This document shows, piece by piece, positions 1 through 11,657 of a stretch of 64,000 nucleotides of DNA. Each line of letters begins with the position of its first letter. Position 1 is the first letter of the stretch. The notes under the pieces are model-generated. The model searched no databases and was not told the origin of the DNA. It worked only from the letters and a program-made list of their open reading frames with translations. This stretch comes from Bolinopsis microptera (Eukaryota; Ctenophora; Tentaculata; Lobata; Bolinopsidae). The translations under genes and the position numbers were made by a program. The DNA lies in the NCBI RefSeq assembly GCF_026151205.1, contig NC_087076.1:2379902-2443901 (forward strand). The letters are read 5' to 3'.

Positions 1-366
1 GCCAGGGTATCAAGTCAATTAAGTCCACTATATCTTAGGGATAATCATCCTCCTCTATTCAGTATTCCTCTAAACGTGAACGTCTAAGTGAGATGTGATT
101 CAAATGCTGAACACTTTGCATTGAAATCAGATGACAAACAGTATGCGACATCTAAAAGAAATAATCAGACCGATAAGTGTACAGATAATTGTACACTGTA
201 CAGGGACCTGTACGGTAAATCAGGGTTTGCAGTAAACTGGGTTTGCGGTAAATTGGGCGCAGTAAATCGGGGTTTTGCTGTAATAATTATATATATATTC
301 TAGCTCAGTCCCATTCATTCCACATTCCCTCCTTCAATTCTCTAAATAATTATAGAATTATTAGGT
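1..366. other. Upstream flank of UPF0390 gene
   Basis: AT-rich DNA without a supportable gene. At about 210-282 a short degenerate motif (GTAAAT/C plus GGGTTTGC-like words) repeats about four times. The 60 bases before the ATG at 367 presumably hold the 5' UTR or promoter, but no TATA box or initiator is convincing. Confidence 0.4.
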
Positions 367-642
367 ATGGCACAAGGTCTGAAGAAACACGGAAAAAGTC
401 AGTCAATCAAGAAGAAGAAAAAGCCTGCTATTCAGAAGGTCAAAAAAGGAGCTAGGACTTTTGCTCCAAAAAAGAATGCAAGACTTCTAGAACATGCAGT
501 GAAAAAGCAGATTGAGAAAGGAATAAATACCAATATTGAAGAAGCACTAAATAAAGCAATGGTTAACGATAACCATAAATTCAAAGTGGTCAAAAAGGCT
601 TTGGGCGAAGAATCAAAGAAATCTGTAACTTCCAAAAAATAA
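367..642 (+). CDS. UPF0390 / Leydig cell tumour 10 kDa protein-like small basic protein
   Basis: A 91-residue, very lysine-rich protein. It starts MAQGLKKHGK, has a central APKKNARLLEHAVKK segment, and ends in a basic tail. This is the layout of the eukaryotic UPF0390 family (DUF2462; human C19orf53): an MAQG start, a basic linker, an 'APKK' motif, then an amphipathic helix (about residues 38-70). Family members are small nuclear or nucleolar proteins of poorly defined role. Length fits the family (about 90-100 aa). The ATG at 367 is the only in-frame start that gives the conserved MAQG terminus. The gene appears intronless. An AATAAA at 1035-1040 could end its transcript, only 165 bp before the TAF8 ATG. 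Family assignment is from sequence pattern; function is not inferred further. Confidence 0.85.
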   Translation: MAQGLKKHGKSQSIKKKKKPAIQKVKKGARTFAPKKNARLLEHAVKKQIEKGINTNIEEALNKAMVNDNHKFKVVKKALGEESKKSVTSKK

Positions 643-1034
643 ATTTTAGGCTGCTTACTATTTATTTGAAATTGGGGCTGTTTTGTAGGGTTGATGTTAA
701 CCTATTTATTCGATAAGTTAGCTATTAATTCTACACAATTTTTATGTGAATGGTAAATTCATTTCAAGTTGCTGTTGTTATGTGCATTTTTATCAAATTT
801 TTATCAAATATGATTCAACAGCTTCCACTAGAAGACTGCTTCAGTTCTCATTCCAGTAATTTTAAGGTTTCTGTGCCTTTATTTATGGTATTTACAGTTG
901 TTGGAAAAGTTCAATATAGCCAATTTTTCTAACAAGCTAGAACATATTATACTGTATTTATTGTTTTCAGTTGCAGGATTACTTGTCTAATTTATTTTCT
1001 TTCAAGATTCGTACAATTTCTCTTCCAGCTTGAA

Positions 1035-1040
1035 TAAAAA
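1035..1040 (+). terminator. Candidate poly(A) signal of the UPF0390 gene
   Basis: A canonical AATAAA lies 393 bp after the UPF0390 stop codon and before the TAF8 coding region. It is the nearest plus-strand signal, so it is the likeliest 3' end of that transcript. Single-hexamer evidence only. Confidence 0.4.
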
Positions 1041-1204
1041 ATCTTGGTCCATTGTATGGATATCTTCAAATTCAAAATTATCTGTTCTAAATGATGAAAG
1101 ATTTTCAAGTTAGTAGTTTGTAATGTTTTTGCCAAGTTAACCTACCTTCTTCAGGACAATCAGGTTTGGACCTGTATGTAGAAATTGCAGTAATTCTAAC
1201 GAAG

Positions 1205-1930
1205 ATGCACCAAGTAAATAGAACTGATTCAAGTTCAACCAACCAGTTACTGCCTCTTTATCTTGACAAGTTTGTTGCACAAATTATCAGATCCTTTGGG
1301 TGGCAGGCTGTTGCTCCTGAATGCTTGTCTTTGCTCACTGATTTAGCAAAAGATCTGATTCTCAAGATTGGAACTAAAGCATCAGTCTTCGCTCATCATG
1401 CTGGAAGAGCCACACCCTCCTTCTACGATGTGCAGTGCAGTATTTCTGAGTGTGGAATTGACGTTAGGAATATTCACCTCACCAGAACACTACCAAGGGT
1501 GCCTAGTGTGGTGAATAAACCACCTGAAAAACCACCCACTATTTTGAAGATAACAAAACCTCTACCACAGCCCTCCTATATACCAGATCATTTGAACCAC
1601 GATTTTCCTCAGCCACACACCTACATAAAGACACCAACTTACTCAATGCCAGTTTCATCTTACTCAAGTTTGCGGGAGGCTCGGGCCCGGCAGAGAAATG
1701 AAGTGTTGAACAGTTTGAGCAGACAAGTTGTAAACTCCTGCACTTCTATTCAGCTCATACCCGGTCTAGAGGACTGTGCTTGGGCCACTCCTGAAACTAT
1801 AGACTCTTTAGACTACCTCATCACTCATCAGGACGATTTCAAAATGAAGAAGAAAAAACGTAGAGTTCAGTCTAACAATATATACCTCCAGCCTCCTAAA
1901 TGCTCGTGGGCTGGGTTATTTACCTCTTGA
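1205..1930 (+). CDS. TAF8: TAF8-like subunit of general transcription factor TFIID
   Basis: A 241-residue protein. Residues about 18-90 form a histone fold with the spacing of TAF8 (helices around YLDKFVAQIIRSFGW and CLSLLTDLAKDLILKIG, then HAGRATPSFYDV). After a proline-rich linker comes the TAF8 hallmark, PDHLNHDFPQPHTYIKTPTY, followed by an arginine-rich helix (LREARARQRNEV). The basic patch KMKKKKRR near the C-terminus resembles a nuclear localisation signal. TAF8 pairs with TAF10 through the histone fold and joins TAF2 to TFIID. The frame is open upstream to 1124 without an ATG; 1205 is the first ATG, has A at -3, and leaves the histone fold complete. A strong 3' splice-like site (CTACCTTCTTCAG, ending 1154) lies just upstream, so a 5' UTR exon or a trans-spliced leader is possible. 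The tail is shorter than vertebrate TAF8. Confidence 0.88.
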   Translation: MHQVNRTDSSSTNQLLPLYLDKFVAQIIRSFGWQAVAPECLSLLTDLAKDLILKIGTKASVFAHHAGRATPSFYDVQCSISECGIDVRNIHLTRTLPRVPSVVNKPPEKPPTILKITKPLPQPSYIPDHLNHDFPQPHTYIKTPTYSMPVSSYSSLREARARQRNEVLNSLSRQVVNSCTSIQLIPGLEDCAWATPETIDSLDYLITHQDDFKMKKKKRRVQSNNIYLQPPKCSWAGLFTS

Positions 1931-2153
1931 ACACCGAGCATAATTTCTGTGAATTTTACAGTGTTTCATATAAAGCCTTAGTGCTAGATATGGTATAATT
2001 AAATGTTGTCAAACATGTGTCACTTAGATTGGTAAATGTATTAGACGTTACCGCATTGTGTATTGACGTATTGACCAATCTTAAATCTGCAAAGCATTCT
2101 TCATTTTGGCTTTCTCTATTTATAGCATTATAACATTATATTATTTCTCTATT

Positions 2154-2159
2154 AATAAA
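2154..2159 (+). terminator. Candidate poly(A) signal of TAF8
   Basis: AATAAA 224 bp after the TAF8 stop codon, the first canonical hexamer downstream on the plus strand. Confidence 0.45.
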
Positions 2160-2164
2160 GTAGT

Positions 2165-3871
2165 TGTGATTTGCAACATGAGGATTGCAGACGATCAAAT
2201 CTTAAAGAACTCGAATTGTTGATGAGACTATTTACCGTATATTAACTCATAACTGCAAAATTTAAATAGTTTAAATCAATCCTCGAGAGAGACAGTTGAG
2301 GAAAACTGTTGGAATGTTGAGTATGATTTCTACTCGATTATATTTATCATAATATTATTGACATTATAACATCCCAGCAGTTGACCACAATTGATACCTC
2401 CTGCAGCTTTTAGTAATCAGTATATTATTTCCTTGTAGTTCAAACACACACAGTGTCACGCCGAACATTTTGTCGTCCTGCCTAAATAAGTATTTATTTG
2501 ATAGTGTCTATTGCATCCTTTCCAATTATGTAGTTTAAATTTTGATGGAGTTTTAAAGCTTATATAGCATAATGTGCTATTGCTGTTTTGCTTTCCCAAA
2601 AAAGAGAGAAATTCCACTCTTGAGGCTAGCCGGACCTTATTTAAAAAGGTTAAAATATATTTATTTCATAATAACATGGTTACCTCAATATTACTTAAAC
2701 TAAATGTTTCCAACATGAATCTTTATAAAGTCAAGAGATAGTTTCTCCACCAGTCAGACAAACTTTTCTCTTATTTCTCTAATTATGTATTGGCCCACCG
2801 TATTATTTGTAAAATATGCATATAGCCATAGAAACGACCGTCACTATTCTTTGTAACCATGCTCCTGTTCAGGTAATGATCTTGTGTCAGTTTTATAGAT
2901 GTTGACGGAGGTCAGGGATGCGAAATGCTAACTCAGTTTCAGGAATCTCTTCAAAGCCCGATCCAAAGGTATGCAATTGTAAATTATATTTTACAAGTTA
3001 ATGTTATTTGTAAATGCTCAAGATCGATATTCTACTTTTATAGAAATGGTATGAGTTTCTAAGATCGACTAAATAGCGTAATGTTGCGCGAATATATTTA
3101 GTGATCTGTGCGCTTTCAACTTTTAATTATATAGCTTACTGTGCTTCACAGTTTAAACTCTACCAAATATTGTACGATCAGAATTGAAAATAATTCCTTT
3201 CTCGGACTAGTAGAGGCAAACAATGTAATTAATTGCATTAAATTCAGTAATGGTTCTAATTGGGTGGCAGGGTTATTATAATCGTCTCACATGAAATTTG
3301 ATACGTGCAATTAGGCTGAAGTGAGCGTTTAACGAAATTGGAACACTAATAACATTTGAGGGCCAATGGAATATTAATGCAATAATTGTACCTTTATATA
3401 GGCCCTTTCTCTTCAGACATATCCTCTCTCGTCGAGTGGCCTAAAATCTGTAGCTTCCAACTTATTTGCGAACATTTGGTTCTTTTTAAGGTTAAATGAC
3501 TCGCGGGGCCAAACTAGGCTATATGTAAGGTGTTGAATTTAAATATTCCAGTCGATTAGTCTTCAATATTGACCTAGATTAGTAGATTTATGCTATGCTT
3601 TCCACGATTTATATAATTTCCGTGTTCGCAATTAAATGATGTATCATCTAAATAATTAGAGATTTGTAGATCATACCTATTTCTCGGAAATGATTTATTG
3701 AAATCCTGTTAATCCTCAGAATACGTCATTAGTTCAGTAGAATGTGCAATAGTTACCTTGTTTGGTTGAAGTGTAATTTTAGTGATTCATTTTAAGAGTT
3801 TGCAGAGCTTGCACTCACCAAGTTTAAAATGCAACATGATGGTTTCAATGATATTAAATTTCTTTAAAAAA
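2165..3871. other. Intergenic, no gene seen
   Basis: AT-rich DNA with stops in all frames. No exon-like open stretch, tandem array or recognisable element was found between the TAF8 3' end and the foldback element at 3872. Confidence 0.4.
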
Positions 3872-4459
3872 ATGATAGTTGGTGACGAAGTGACAGTCTC
3901 CACTCAGTGTTTCAAAACAAATTAGTTGACGACGTTTCGGCAACATGCCTTTGTCACGGACAGGACGTTACAATAACTTACATAGCTGCAATTTACAATG
4001 TAAAAATAATCTATCAATACCATGAAATATTACAAAATTTCGTTACAAAAATCTATACAATCAACAAGCATTAACGTGAAATAACTACAAATTTATAACA
4101 GAAAATCTATACAATTCAAATATAACTGGCAATATCATGAAATAACAATAACAAATTTAAAAGAAACAAAAATAGAGCTACATTTTCTTTTAAAATTCGT
4201 AATTGTTATTTCATGATATTGCCAGTTATATTTGAATTGTATAGATTTTCTGCAATAAATTTGTAGTTGATTGTTTAGATTTTTGTAAAAAATGTTTGTA
4301 ATATTTCATGGTATTGATAGATTATTTTAACATTGTAAATTGCAGCTATGTAAGTTATTGTAACGTCCTGTCCGTGACAAAGGCATGTTGCCGAAACGTC
4401 GACAACTAACTTGTTTTGAAACACTGATTGGAGACTCTCACTTCGTCACCAACTATCAT
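3872..4459. mobile_element. 588-bp foldback (long inverted repeat) element
   Basis: The outer sequence ATGATAGTTGGTGACGAAG at 3872 reappears as its reverse complement ending at 4459. The two arms (about 3872-4170 and 4200-4459) are complementary over almost their whole length. They include the motif GACGTTTCGGCAACATGCC in the left arm and its complement near 4385. Only a short AT-rich loop separates them, and no protein is encoded. Arms differ by scattered substitutions and small indels, so the copy is not brand new. No clear target duplication was found. A non-autonomous foldback element or MITE is the best reading. Confidence 0.8.
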
Positions 4460-4717
4460 CAAAATATATGATCGACCCACTCATAAGAGCGAAGAAAGAT
4501 TACCGATATTAAATTTCATAAGAAGTTCACAATAGAGGAATTTGAATAAAACTCAGCGCTTTTTTCGTTATCAACAAAATTAAAGATATTCGGCTCTTTT
4601 ACATGCAATGGTAATTATTTTTAATCACATATCACCGCATTTTATGGCGATGAATGTCTAAAAGTTGCTACAAAACGTATTCTAAACGTCCTCTTTGTCA
4701 GACGTATAGGAGGGGGG

Positions 4718-6045
4718 GGGGGGGGGGCCAATGGCATAAATGGAGAAAATGGAGAATTACTCATAGGTTTTTCCATTTTCTCCATAGAAATAGTCTCCAT
4801 TTTATGCCATTTTATGCCATTTTATGCCATTGAAAACCTGAAAAATTTAGAATTTCGAGAAAAATTATTAAAAAAAAAGATATTTTCGGCCAATGATGAA
4901 CAGAGTATCATGAAACATGGAGAAAAGTGCTTTTTAGAAAAACTTTGAAAAATTTGACTTAAAAAATTTTCGGCCCGAGTAATTCTCGATACGTACCTCC
5001 CGTATCGAGAGCTCCCGATTCCGAGCTCGTGTTGCAAAGGCCAGGGGAGGCCTGCCTTCCGAGATCGCATTACTTCGAGTCCAAAATTGTGTATCGAGGG
5101 GAAGGTGTGGACTTCGAAAAACCGAAAAAATATTTTCGGCAAATAATGAACAGAGTAGCATGAAACCTGGAGAAAAGCGGTTTTCAGAAAAAATTTGAAA
5201 AAGTTTGACCGAAAAAATATTTTCGGCTTATAATGAACAAGGTAGCATGAAACGTGGAGAAAAGTGTTTTTCAGAAAAACTTTGAAAAATTTTGACTTAG
5301 AAAATTACCCCTCGGTACACAATTTTGGACTCGAGGCTTCCCCCTGGTAATGTGATCTCGGAAGGCAGGCCTCCCCTTTGCAACACGAGCTCGGAATCGG
5401 GAGCTCTCGATACGAGAGGTACGTATCGAGAATGACTCGGGCCGAAAATTTTCTAAGTCAAAATTTTTCAAAGTTTTTCTGAAAACCACTTTTCTCCACG
5501 TTTCATGCTACCCTCTTCATTATTAGCCGAAAATATTTTTTTGGTTTTTCGGTTTATCGAAGTCTGCACCTACCCCTCGATACACAAATTTGGACTCGAG
5601 GCTTCCCCCTGGTAATGCGATCTCGGAAGGCAGGTCTCCCCTTTGCAGTGCGAGCTTGTTTCGACTGTCGAGGATGTGGGTCTCACTTCTCAGTGCCTAT
5701 TACTCTCCCCTATTACTCACTCCTGCTGTAGCCTGTAGAAATAACTTTACACTAGGCTTGAGTAATTATGAGTTTGCCTGAAGTGTTCCTCTACTAACCT
5801 AGTATAAGCATCTAGTAGCCTACTATGAGCTTTCATAAGCTTGTTACGCCCCTAGTAAGCGTAAATAAACATGTTAGGATGTCCAATTTAGGTGTTAAAT
5901 GGTGTTAAAGATGAAATTTCGAAGACAAAATTCATGGCGTAAAATGGAGAAAATGGAGAATTACTCATGGGTTTTTCCATTTTCTCCATAGAAAAAGTCT
6001 CCATTTTATGCCATTTTATGCCATTTTATGCCATTGGCCCCCCCC
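4718..6045. mobile_element. 1.3-kb palindromic element with poly-G ends and 10-bp target duplication
   Basis: Both ends have the form G(8+)-CCAATGGCATAAA, inverted relative to each other. Directly outside lies AGGAGGGGGG on both sides (4708-4717 and 6046-6055), a candidate 10-bp target site duplication. The right end keeps 8 bases of the homopolymer, the left end about 10. Each terminal segment (4728-4820; 5931-6037) is itself a hairpin built on TGGAGAAAATGGAG and its complement plus repeated CCATTTTATG words. The interior (about 4830-5690) holds copies in both orientations of a module with CTCGAGTCC / GGACTCGAG and CGATACGTACCTC. Small open frames here are repeat-derived. Long inverted ends with a 9-11 bp duplication are Mutator-like, but superfamily is an inference. 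Confidence 0.7.
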
Positions 6046-6890
6046 AGGAGGGGGGTGCCGGGGGGCACTTGTTAATGGGATGCTGTCTGTACCAGAAAAT
6101 TTAGAGCAGAAAGTTGATCTCTCTCTCTCTCTCTCAAACACTGCACGTGACCTGGGTTTATTGAGTTATTACACATTTTATTAGCAAAGAAGTGTGAATC
6201 CCATTTAGTGTCCTAACTCGACAAAATAATGTTAACTTGTAGTTTGCAATGGTCAGTGTTAACGACTACTCCCACGCAAATATCCTGACAGTGCAGGATA
6301 TTTGTAATGTCCTGAAGCTCCGTCCTAATATGCGTAATTCTCTGGAATATCGGAAATATTCTCACGAAATGAAATATTTATTATTAGTTTATATTTTATT
6401 CTATCCCAGCAACAATTTAATAACAAAAGCTAATGAAAGGTACATATTTTGAATCTCACGGAGTTATTTATTTTCAACCGTATATATCTTGCGTAGAATT
6501 TTTCGGAAGATGTAGCCATATTTATTAGAAAAGTATGATCGCTTAAATTCTTCCTCACGTTAGCTGATTATTCCTGGGACAGTCGTCTTACAATTAATCA
6601 GGATTGCTGCTGTGGATAGCTCAAATCTACATTTTCTAACAGCCTTGATCATATTCCCACAATTTACAAAACTGTTCAACGATATTCGGCTCACTCAGAT
6701 GGTGTTCTACATTTCGTGCCTTGCGTGAAATCACTAAAAGTAGGGTGGCCATGAAACTCTCAGTTTGTTACCTAAAATAATAATACTGCACTAAAATTTG
6801 AGATCTGGCGATTCGTAAAGTTACGTAAGAGCATTTAGTAACATTCTGTGCACACCTGTAGCACAGTATTAACTAGCACTATTTAGTCTA

Positions 6891-7047
6891 TTTAGTCACT
6901 AACATCTTCAACATTTAGTCACTAACATCTTCAACATTTAGTCACTAACATCTTCAACATTTAGTCACTACAATCTTCATCATTTAGTCACTACAATCTT
7001 CAAAATTTAGTCACTAACATCTTCAACATTTAGTCACTACAATCTTT
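6891..7047 (+). repeat. 23-bp minisatellite (TTTAGTCACTAACATCTTCAACA)-type
   Basis: About seven head-to-tail copies of a unit containing TTTAGTCACTAACATCTTC, some with ACAATC in place of ACATC. It lies upstream of the candidate distal first exon of the cyclase. Confidence 0.85.
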
Positions 7048-7199
7048 AATGATTGTACAATTTTGCAATAAAAATAAGGAAACACCCAACTTTGTAAAAG
7101 CGGGTCCTTTCAAACAAAAACCAGAAAACTAATAAAATTAAATCTCGCATTACAACACGGTAAATATCCCTGAGCTGTAATCATAGGTTCATCTCACGA

Positions 7200-7528
7200 C
7201 TGACCCCGACCCCTCATGACCCTCACCCTTCTCTCTCCCTCGCTCTCCCTCCCTCTCCCTCGCTCTCTCTCTTTCTTGTGATTAATGAGAGGTAGCAGGG
7301 AACACCTGGTTTTATACAGGACTCCTGGCTTGACAGAGTGTTGTTATCTTATACTACTGCTGCGTGCCTTGTACAGTCCAGCTTATTACTCATCCAGTTC
7401 GCTCGGTTCGATTCTTTTCTTTTTCTCGTACTTAGTACGCGCCACATGTTCTCTTTTCGTGGCTCACTTCTCTGTAGATGAGTGGTTAAGAAATGGTGCT
7501 TTGAGTGTTCAGCATGAAGAAGAATAAG
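7200..7528 (+). promoter_or_regulatory. Candidate distal promoter and first exon of the adenylyl cyclase gene
   Basis: A pyrimidine-rich stretch (CCCTCTCC/CTCGCTCTC repeats, 7205-7275) is followed by a TATA-like TTTTATACA (7310-7318). A short exon-like end then reads ATG AAG AAG AAT AAG with the consensus donor GTAAGA at 7529. It codes MKKNK, ends in phase 0 and has A at -3. Phase 0 is what cyclase exon 2 (25877) needs. This could be an alternative first coding exon, or a 5' exon with a short upstream ORF. The larger frame over 7285-7527 is in a different frame and looks non-coding. Inference only; no transcript evidence. Confidence 0.35.
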
Positions 7529-8540
7529 GTAAGATTTATTTTGATATCCTACAACACTATATTAATTAACAGTGTCGTGTTTTTGCCGTGACGCAAGTAA
7601 CCAGGTAACAGCGCATTTAGTGTCATCAGAAGTCTCGTGAGGATTAACCGAACTTCTATTTAACCGGATTGTAATCGTCAGCATGGCATGATTATCCTGA
7701 AGTAGTCTTACATTTAGTATCTGGATTTTAAAAGATGTGATTCAGAGTAAGGCTTTAGTGGTAGGTCAGGTAGGGCTTTAGAAAGAAATAGCACCGTAAC
7801 CACCTACCACGTGATATTTAGAGAACTTGAAACGTATAATCTGAAATGGTGCGGTGTGAGAGTAGGTCCTTTAGTCATTACCCCAAACAGCCCGGCTACC
7901 TTCAGAGGGTACTGTAATTATGGAACGAGAAGACTAACGATCTTCATTGCTGGAACCACTATCTCTTATGCGCAGTTTGTCTGTTATTAAGGTTATTGCT
8001 AGTCTGCTATTAGGGGGACTGGATCATATTAAATGTATATAATATATTGTCCAGCCGAACTATTGAACCGTTTTTTAATGAAAGTAGTTTTCCAAAAGGC
8101 TGAAAAGCGCGTGGCTGGATCCTTTTATAGATTTAAACACACAAAGGTTTCCAGCTGTTCCTCGAGAACAGCATGCCGTCTGACAGAAGAATATAGTCGG
8201 CTCGCTTGTTGAGCACAAGGCAACCCAACAATGAAGTTTGTCGTGATTTTCGAGCGCTTTAAATTTGATTAATTCCTCTCTCGGACTCTGCTTTCATTAC
8301 TGGACTTGATACTCTGAAAAACTCGCTGCTTTCCCCTTAGGTAACTTCGTATTAGCGCTGTAGCATTGTTATCTAGGTTAACTTAGGTTATAGATGAGAT
8401 AGATCGTGTTATCGTTCAGGGAAACAGGTGACAGTAATTTGTATTATATTAGGTAAGATAGGTATTAGGTAAAGTAATCATGTTTGCACTTGCACTGTGC
8501 AGGCTCTCTCTCTCTGACGTAACTATGTTGTATATTACAG
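7529..8540. other. Putative intron or intergenic DNA, no gene seen
   Basis: Unique AT-rich sequence with stops in all frames. If the 7514 exon is real, this is the start of an 18-kb first intron. Confidence 0.4.
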
Positions 8541-9003
8541 CTTGTGTTAGGTAGGGGTGGGTGGGGTGGTGTAGCTTGTGTTAGGTGTGGTTGGGTGGGG
8601 TGGTGTAACTTGTGTTAGGTGTGGGTGGGTGGGTGGGGTGGTATAGTCTGTGTTAGGTAGGGGTGGGTGGGGTGGTATAGCTTGTGTTAGGTAGGGGTGG
8701 GTGGGGTGGTGTAGCTTGAATTGTGTTAGGTAGGGGTGGGTGGGGTGGTGTAATTTGTGTTAGGTAGGGGTGGTTAGGGTGGTGTAACTTGTGTTAGGTT
8801 TGGGTGGGTGGGGTGGTATAGCTTGTGTTAGGTAGGGGTGGGTGGGGTGGTGTAGCCTGTGTTAGGTAGGGGTGGGTGGGGTGGTGTAATTTGTGTTAGG
8901 TAGGGGTGGGTGGGCTGGTATAGCTTGAGTTAGGTAGGGTTGGGTTGGGTGGTGTAACTTGTGCAGTGTTAGGTAGGGGTGGGTGGGGTGGTATAGTCTG
9001 TGT
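8541..9003 (+). repeat. G-rich minisatellite, about 34-bp unit, 13 copies
   Basis: About thirteen degenerate copies of a unit of the form TTGTGTTAGGTAGGGG followed by TGGGTGGGGTGGTGTA. All copies are in the same orientation and the plus strand is G-rich. Every unit has three or more runs of three or four Gs, so adjacent runs could form G-quadruplexes. Copies differ mainly by TAGG/TGTG and GTAG/GTAA changes. Confidence 0.9.
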
Positions 9004-11657
9004 ATGATGTCTAATGTCTATTGAGATAAGTTACAGAACGTGTAGATATCAATAACTCGTACCATGACTGAGGTACCCCGTACCAGATTTTTACGGCCGT
9101 ACTAAAGCACCATGACCCAAGTGCCACATTCGGACGAAATAATTTGAATAGTTTGGCCATGTGTGAGGCTGTAACAGCGCGCTAGCGGGCCTATTAACGT
9201 TTAACAGTAATGTGGTGTGATAAAGTTAAACTCCGTGCGTGTGTTACGGGATATTTGATGTGATACACTCTTTGTAGCGAGTAATTTGTCTGAACTCTTT
9301 GTTGTCATCTTGTGCGGATGTTTCATGTTTAATCTTATAGAATGTGGAGTTTTTGAAACCATTCTGTTTCCAACCTGGTTATTCGTAACATTTTTGATAC
9401 TACAGCTCGAAAGTTTCTGATAGAGTAAGGTTGTGTGGTTACTGGTTAACACTGTCTTGTAAATACTGTTACAGATAAATCAGGAAAGGTTCTAAATATT
9501 TCCGTAGTGTCGCAATAGTAATATTCAGAACACTCATACTAAAAGTATTTACGAACTGTCATAATTAAACTTTGCTTGCGCTGCCTGCTCGGTCGCATAA
9601 TATGTACTGCTACGCACTTCATAACCAAGTATTTTGGTAATTGGGTTAAATTGCTTTTTTGGGTTCTTGCGTCACCAGATCTTATGTATCCATTTTATTT
9701 CGATAATTTATCTTATAAAATATCAGGTTTGTCCCACTAGACCCAAAATGGTTACATTCAATCATCAGTATCTTTCAGAATAAAATTGCAAGTTTTGCAT
9801 TTTAGCGAGGAAAACTGTGAAGTGTGATGGTGAAAATATTTAATATTCTAATTAAAAGTTCACTAGAACCTTTATCACCCTCTGTATATAGGTCTGGTAT
9901 CCTAACAACCATCATTTAAAATTCTCCATATACTTAAGGAGTGATATTATAACTAGTGCTGGAGGCCGGTCCACCTGGCCCCAATAACCCGTCAACCTAG
10001 GATAAATGGTGACCGGTATATAATAAACCTTACAATAGCCATGAGGATGCATGGTATCGAGCAGCGTAACTGGGGCAACAATGGGTCTTGTCTCTTAAAA
10101 TATCAGAATTAGTGGTACCGATATATAATGAGGTCCTGGGACGGATTAACAAACAACACCCCTCACTGGGAAGCCTTGTCATTGTGCAGGTGTAATCAGT
10201 TCTTTCTTTGTCGTTCGTAGCTAGCTCTAAATGAATTCTAAATTTGAGGTGTATTCTGCTGTATTATTTTGTAACGGTATTATATTTGCTGAGTAAGTAA
10301 ACGTAAGTAAATTGTTCTGTTAGCAGTTAGACATAGTTTCTGCTCCCGGTGGGTGTACTGGTTATTCAAAATGTCCAGTAGTTATAGAATTACACTGGCT
10401 AACTATCCCTTCAAACGCAGGGTATTTAAAATCCTGAATATTGTAATGGCCGGGACCAGGCATACAGTTCAATAGCATGCTATCTAGTCGACTACCCCAG
10501 ACCTATTAAATCATGAAGCCAATATTATTATATAATATATGCTATATGCCACAATTATTATTATCATTTTATTCTACCGTTAGTTGGCCGTTTAATTTCA
10601 ATATAATTTCGTGTCACAACATTTGTGTCAGGACAATAATAATAATATGTCAAATATAGAGCTTGCACAGAATATTCATTATATTCTATTCAAGCTGATC
10701 AGACAAGCAAATATATTTGGCTGACTTGTTGTTCACATTTAATCAGCGGACTAGTTGTATAGTGTATACCCGGTATAACTCAAAAACAGCGCTCTTCTCA
10801 TTCGAACAGTTTTATTTTAATTTGGCAGTAAACAATGTTTCCTGGCTTTTCCCCCGTTTTAAGAGCCGTGTAATACTGGCTCACAGGAAACCGGCCCAGT
10901 ATTTATTATGGCATGTTATTATGGCATGGAATATGTTATTGTGGTATACAGATTGTAGCCGTTTGCAGTGCTCAATCCAATGATCGCTCTAAAAATCAAA
11001 GACTTCACTATCTCTTTAATATCACGTGGTATTACACGTGGGTATCTCTTGTCGTGCCAACTTAAACATAACCTGCTCTTTTGAAGGTACTCCTTATCGT
11101 GCTCTTAGTATACATTTTAAATTTGTCTCCGAAATTATGGCCATTTAAAATCCCAACATTCTTTTTGAATCACCCTGTATATTATTATATATACCAAGTC
11201 ATTTGTTTTAAGTATTGACGAGAATAAAGCTTTAAATTCTATCGATGGTATTGCTCCAGTTTCCGATTGATCTTTTGTTATCTTGGCAGTTTGTAATAAT
11301 TTGTTCTTTTTGATAATCTGCTTTCAGCATTAATCAAGTCTACCTTGATGAGCATTGAGCAACTATACTATTCCTAATTAGTGCTTCTAATTAAATTATG
11401 TAACGAGTCTATAACTTTATAACTCTAAAAGTAAGAAATAGAAATAATTATAAGAAAGATGCCAGTCCTTCACACAATATTTTCAGTGTTTGGTGATCAG
11501 TTAAAATATAGATTTTATTGATACGCCCACATTGGTCCCTCCTTTTTAAACATCTCACTCCTATCGGGTTACTGGATATGAGGCTACTCACAAAATAGTT
11601 TCACACCCTCAGACTTGTTATCTTCGTAGGGGGCTGTGATCAGGATCAGGATGACCG
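9004..11657. other. Non-coding stretch, no gene seen
   Basis: AT-rich unique DNA. Open frames here (for example 9201-9452 minus and 10717-10983 plus) begin with non-ATG codons, lack domain-like composition and have no splice-supported partners. Confidence 0.4.

Noticed and set aside
4822..5489. Three minus-strand frames
   Set aside because: They lie in the inverted modules of the poly-G-ended element and are mutual repeats, not a gene.
7395..7425. GGTTCGATTC as a tRNA B box
   Set aside because: No A box, acceptor stem or anticodon arm can be formed around it.
7285..7527. 80-codon frame MRGSREHLVLYRTPG...
   Set aside because: Composition is not protein-like; it overlaps, in another frame, the candidate 5-codon exon ending at the GTAAGA donor and is probably 5' UTR.
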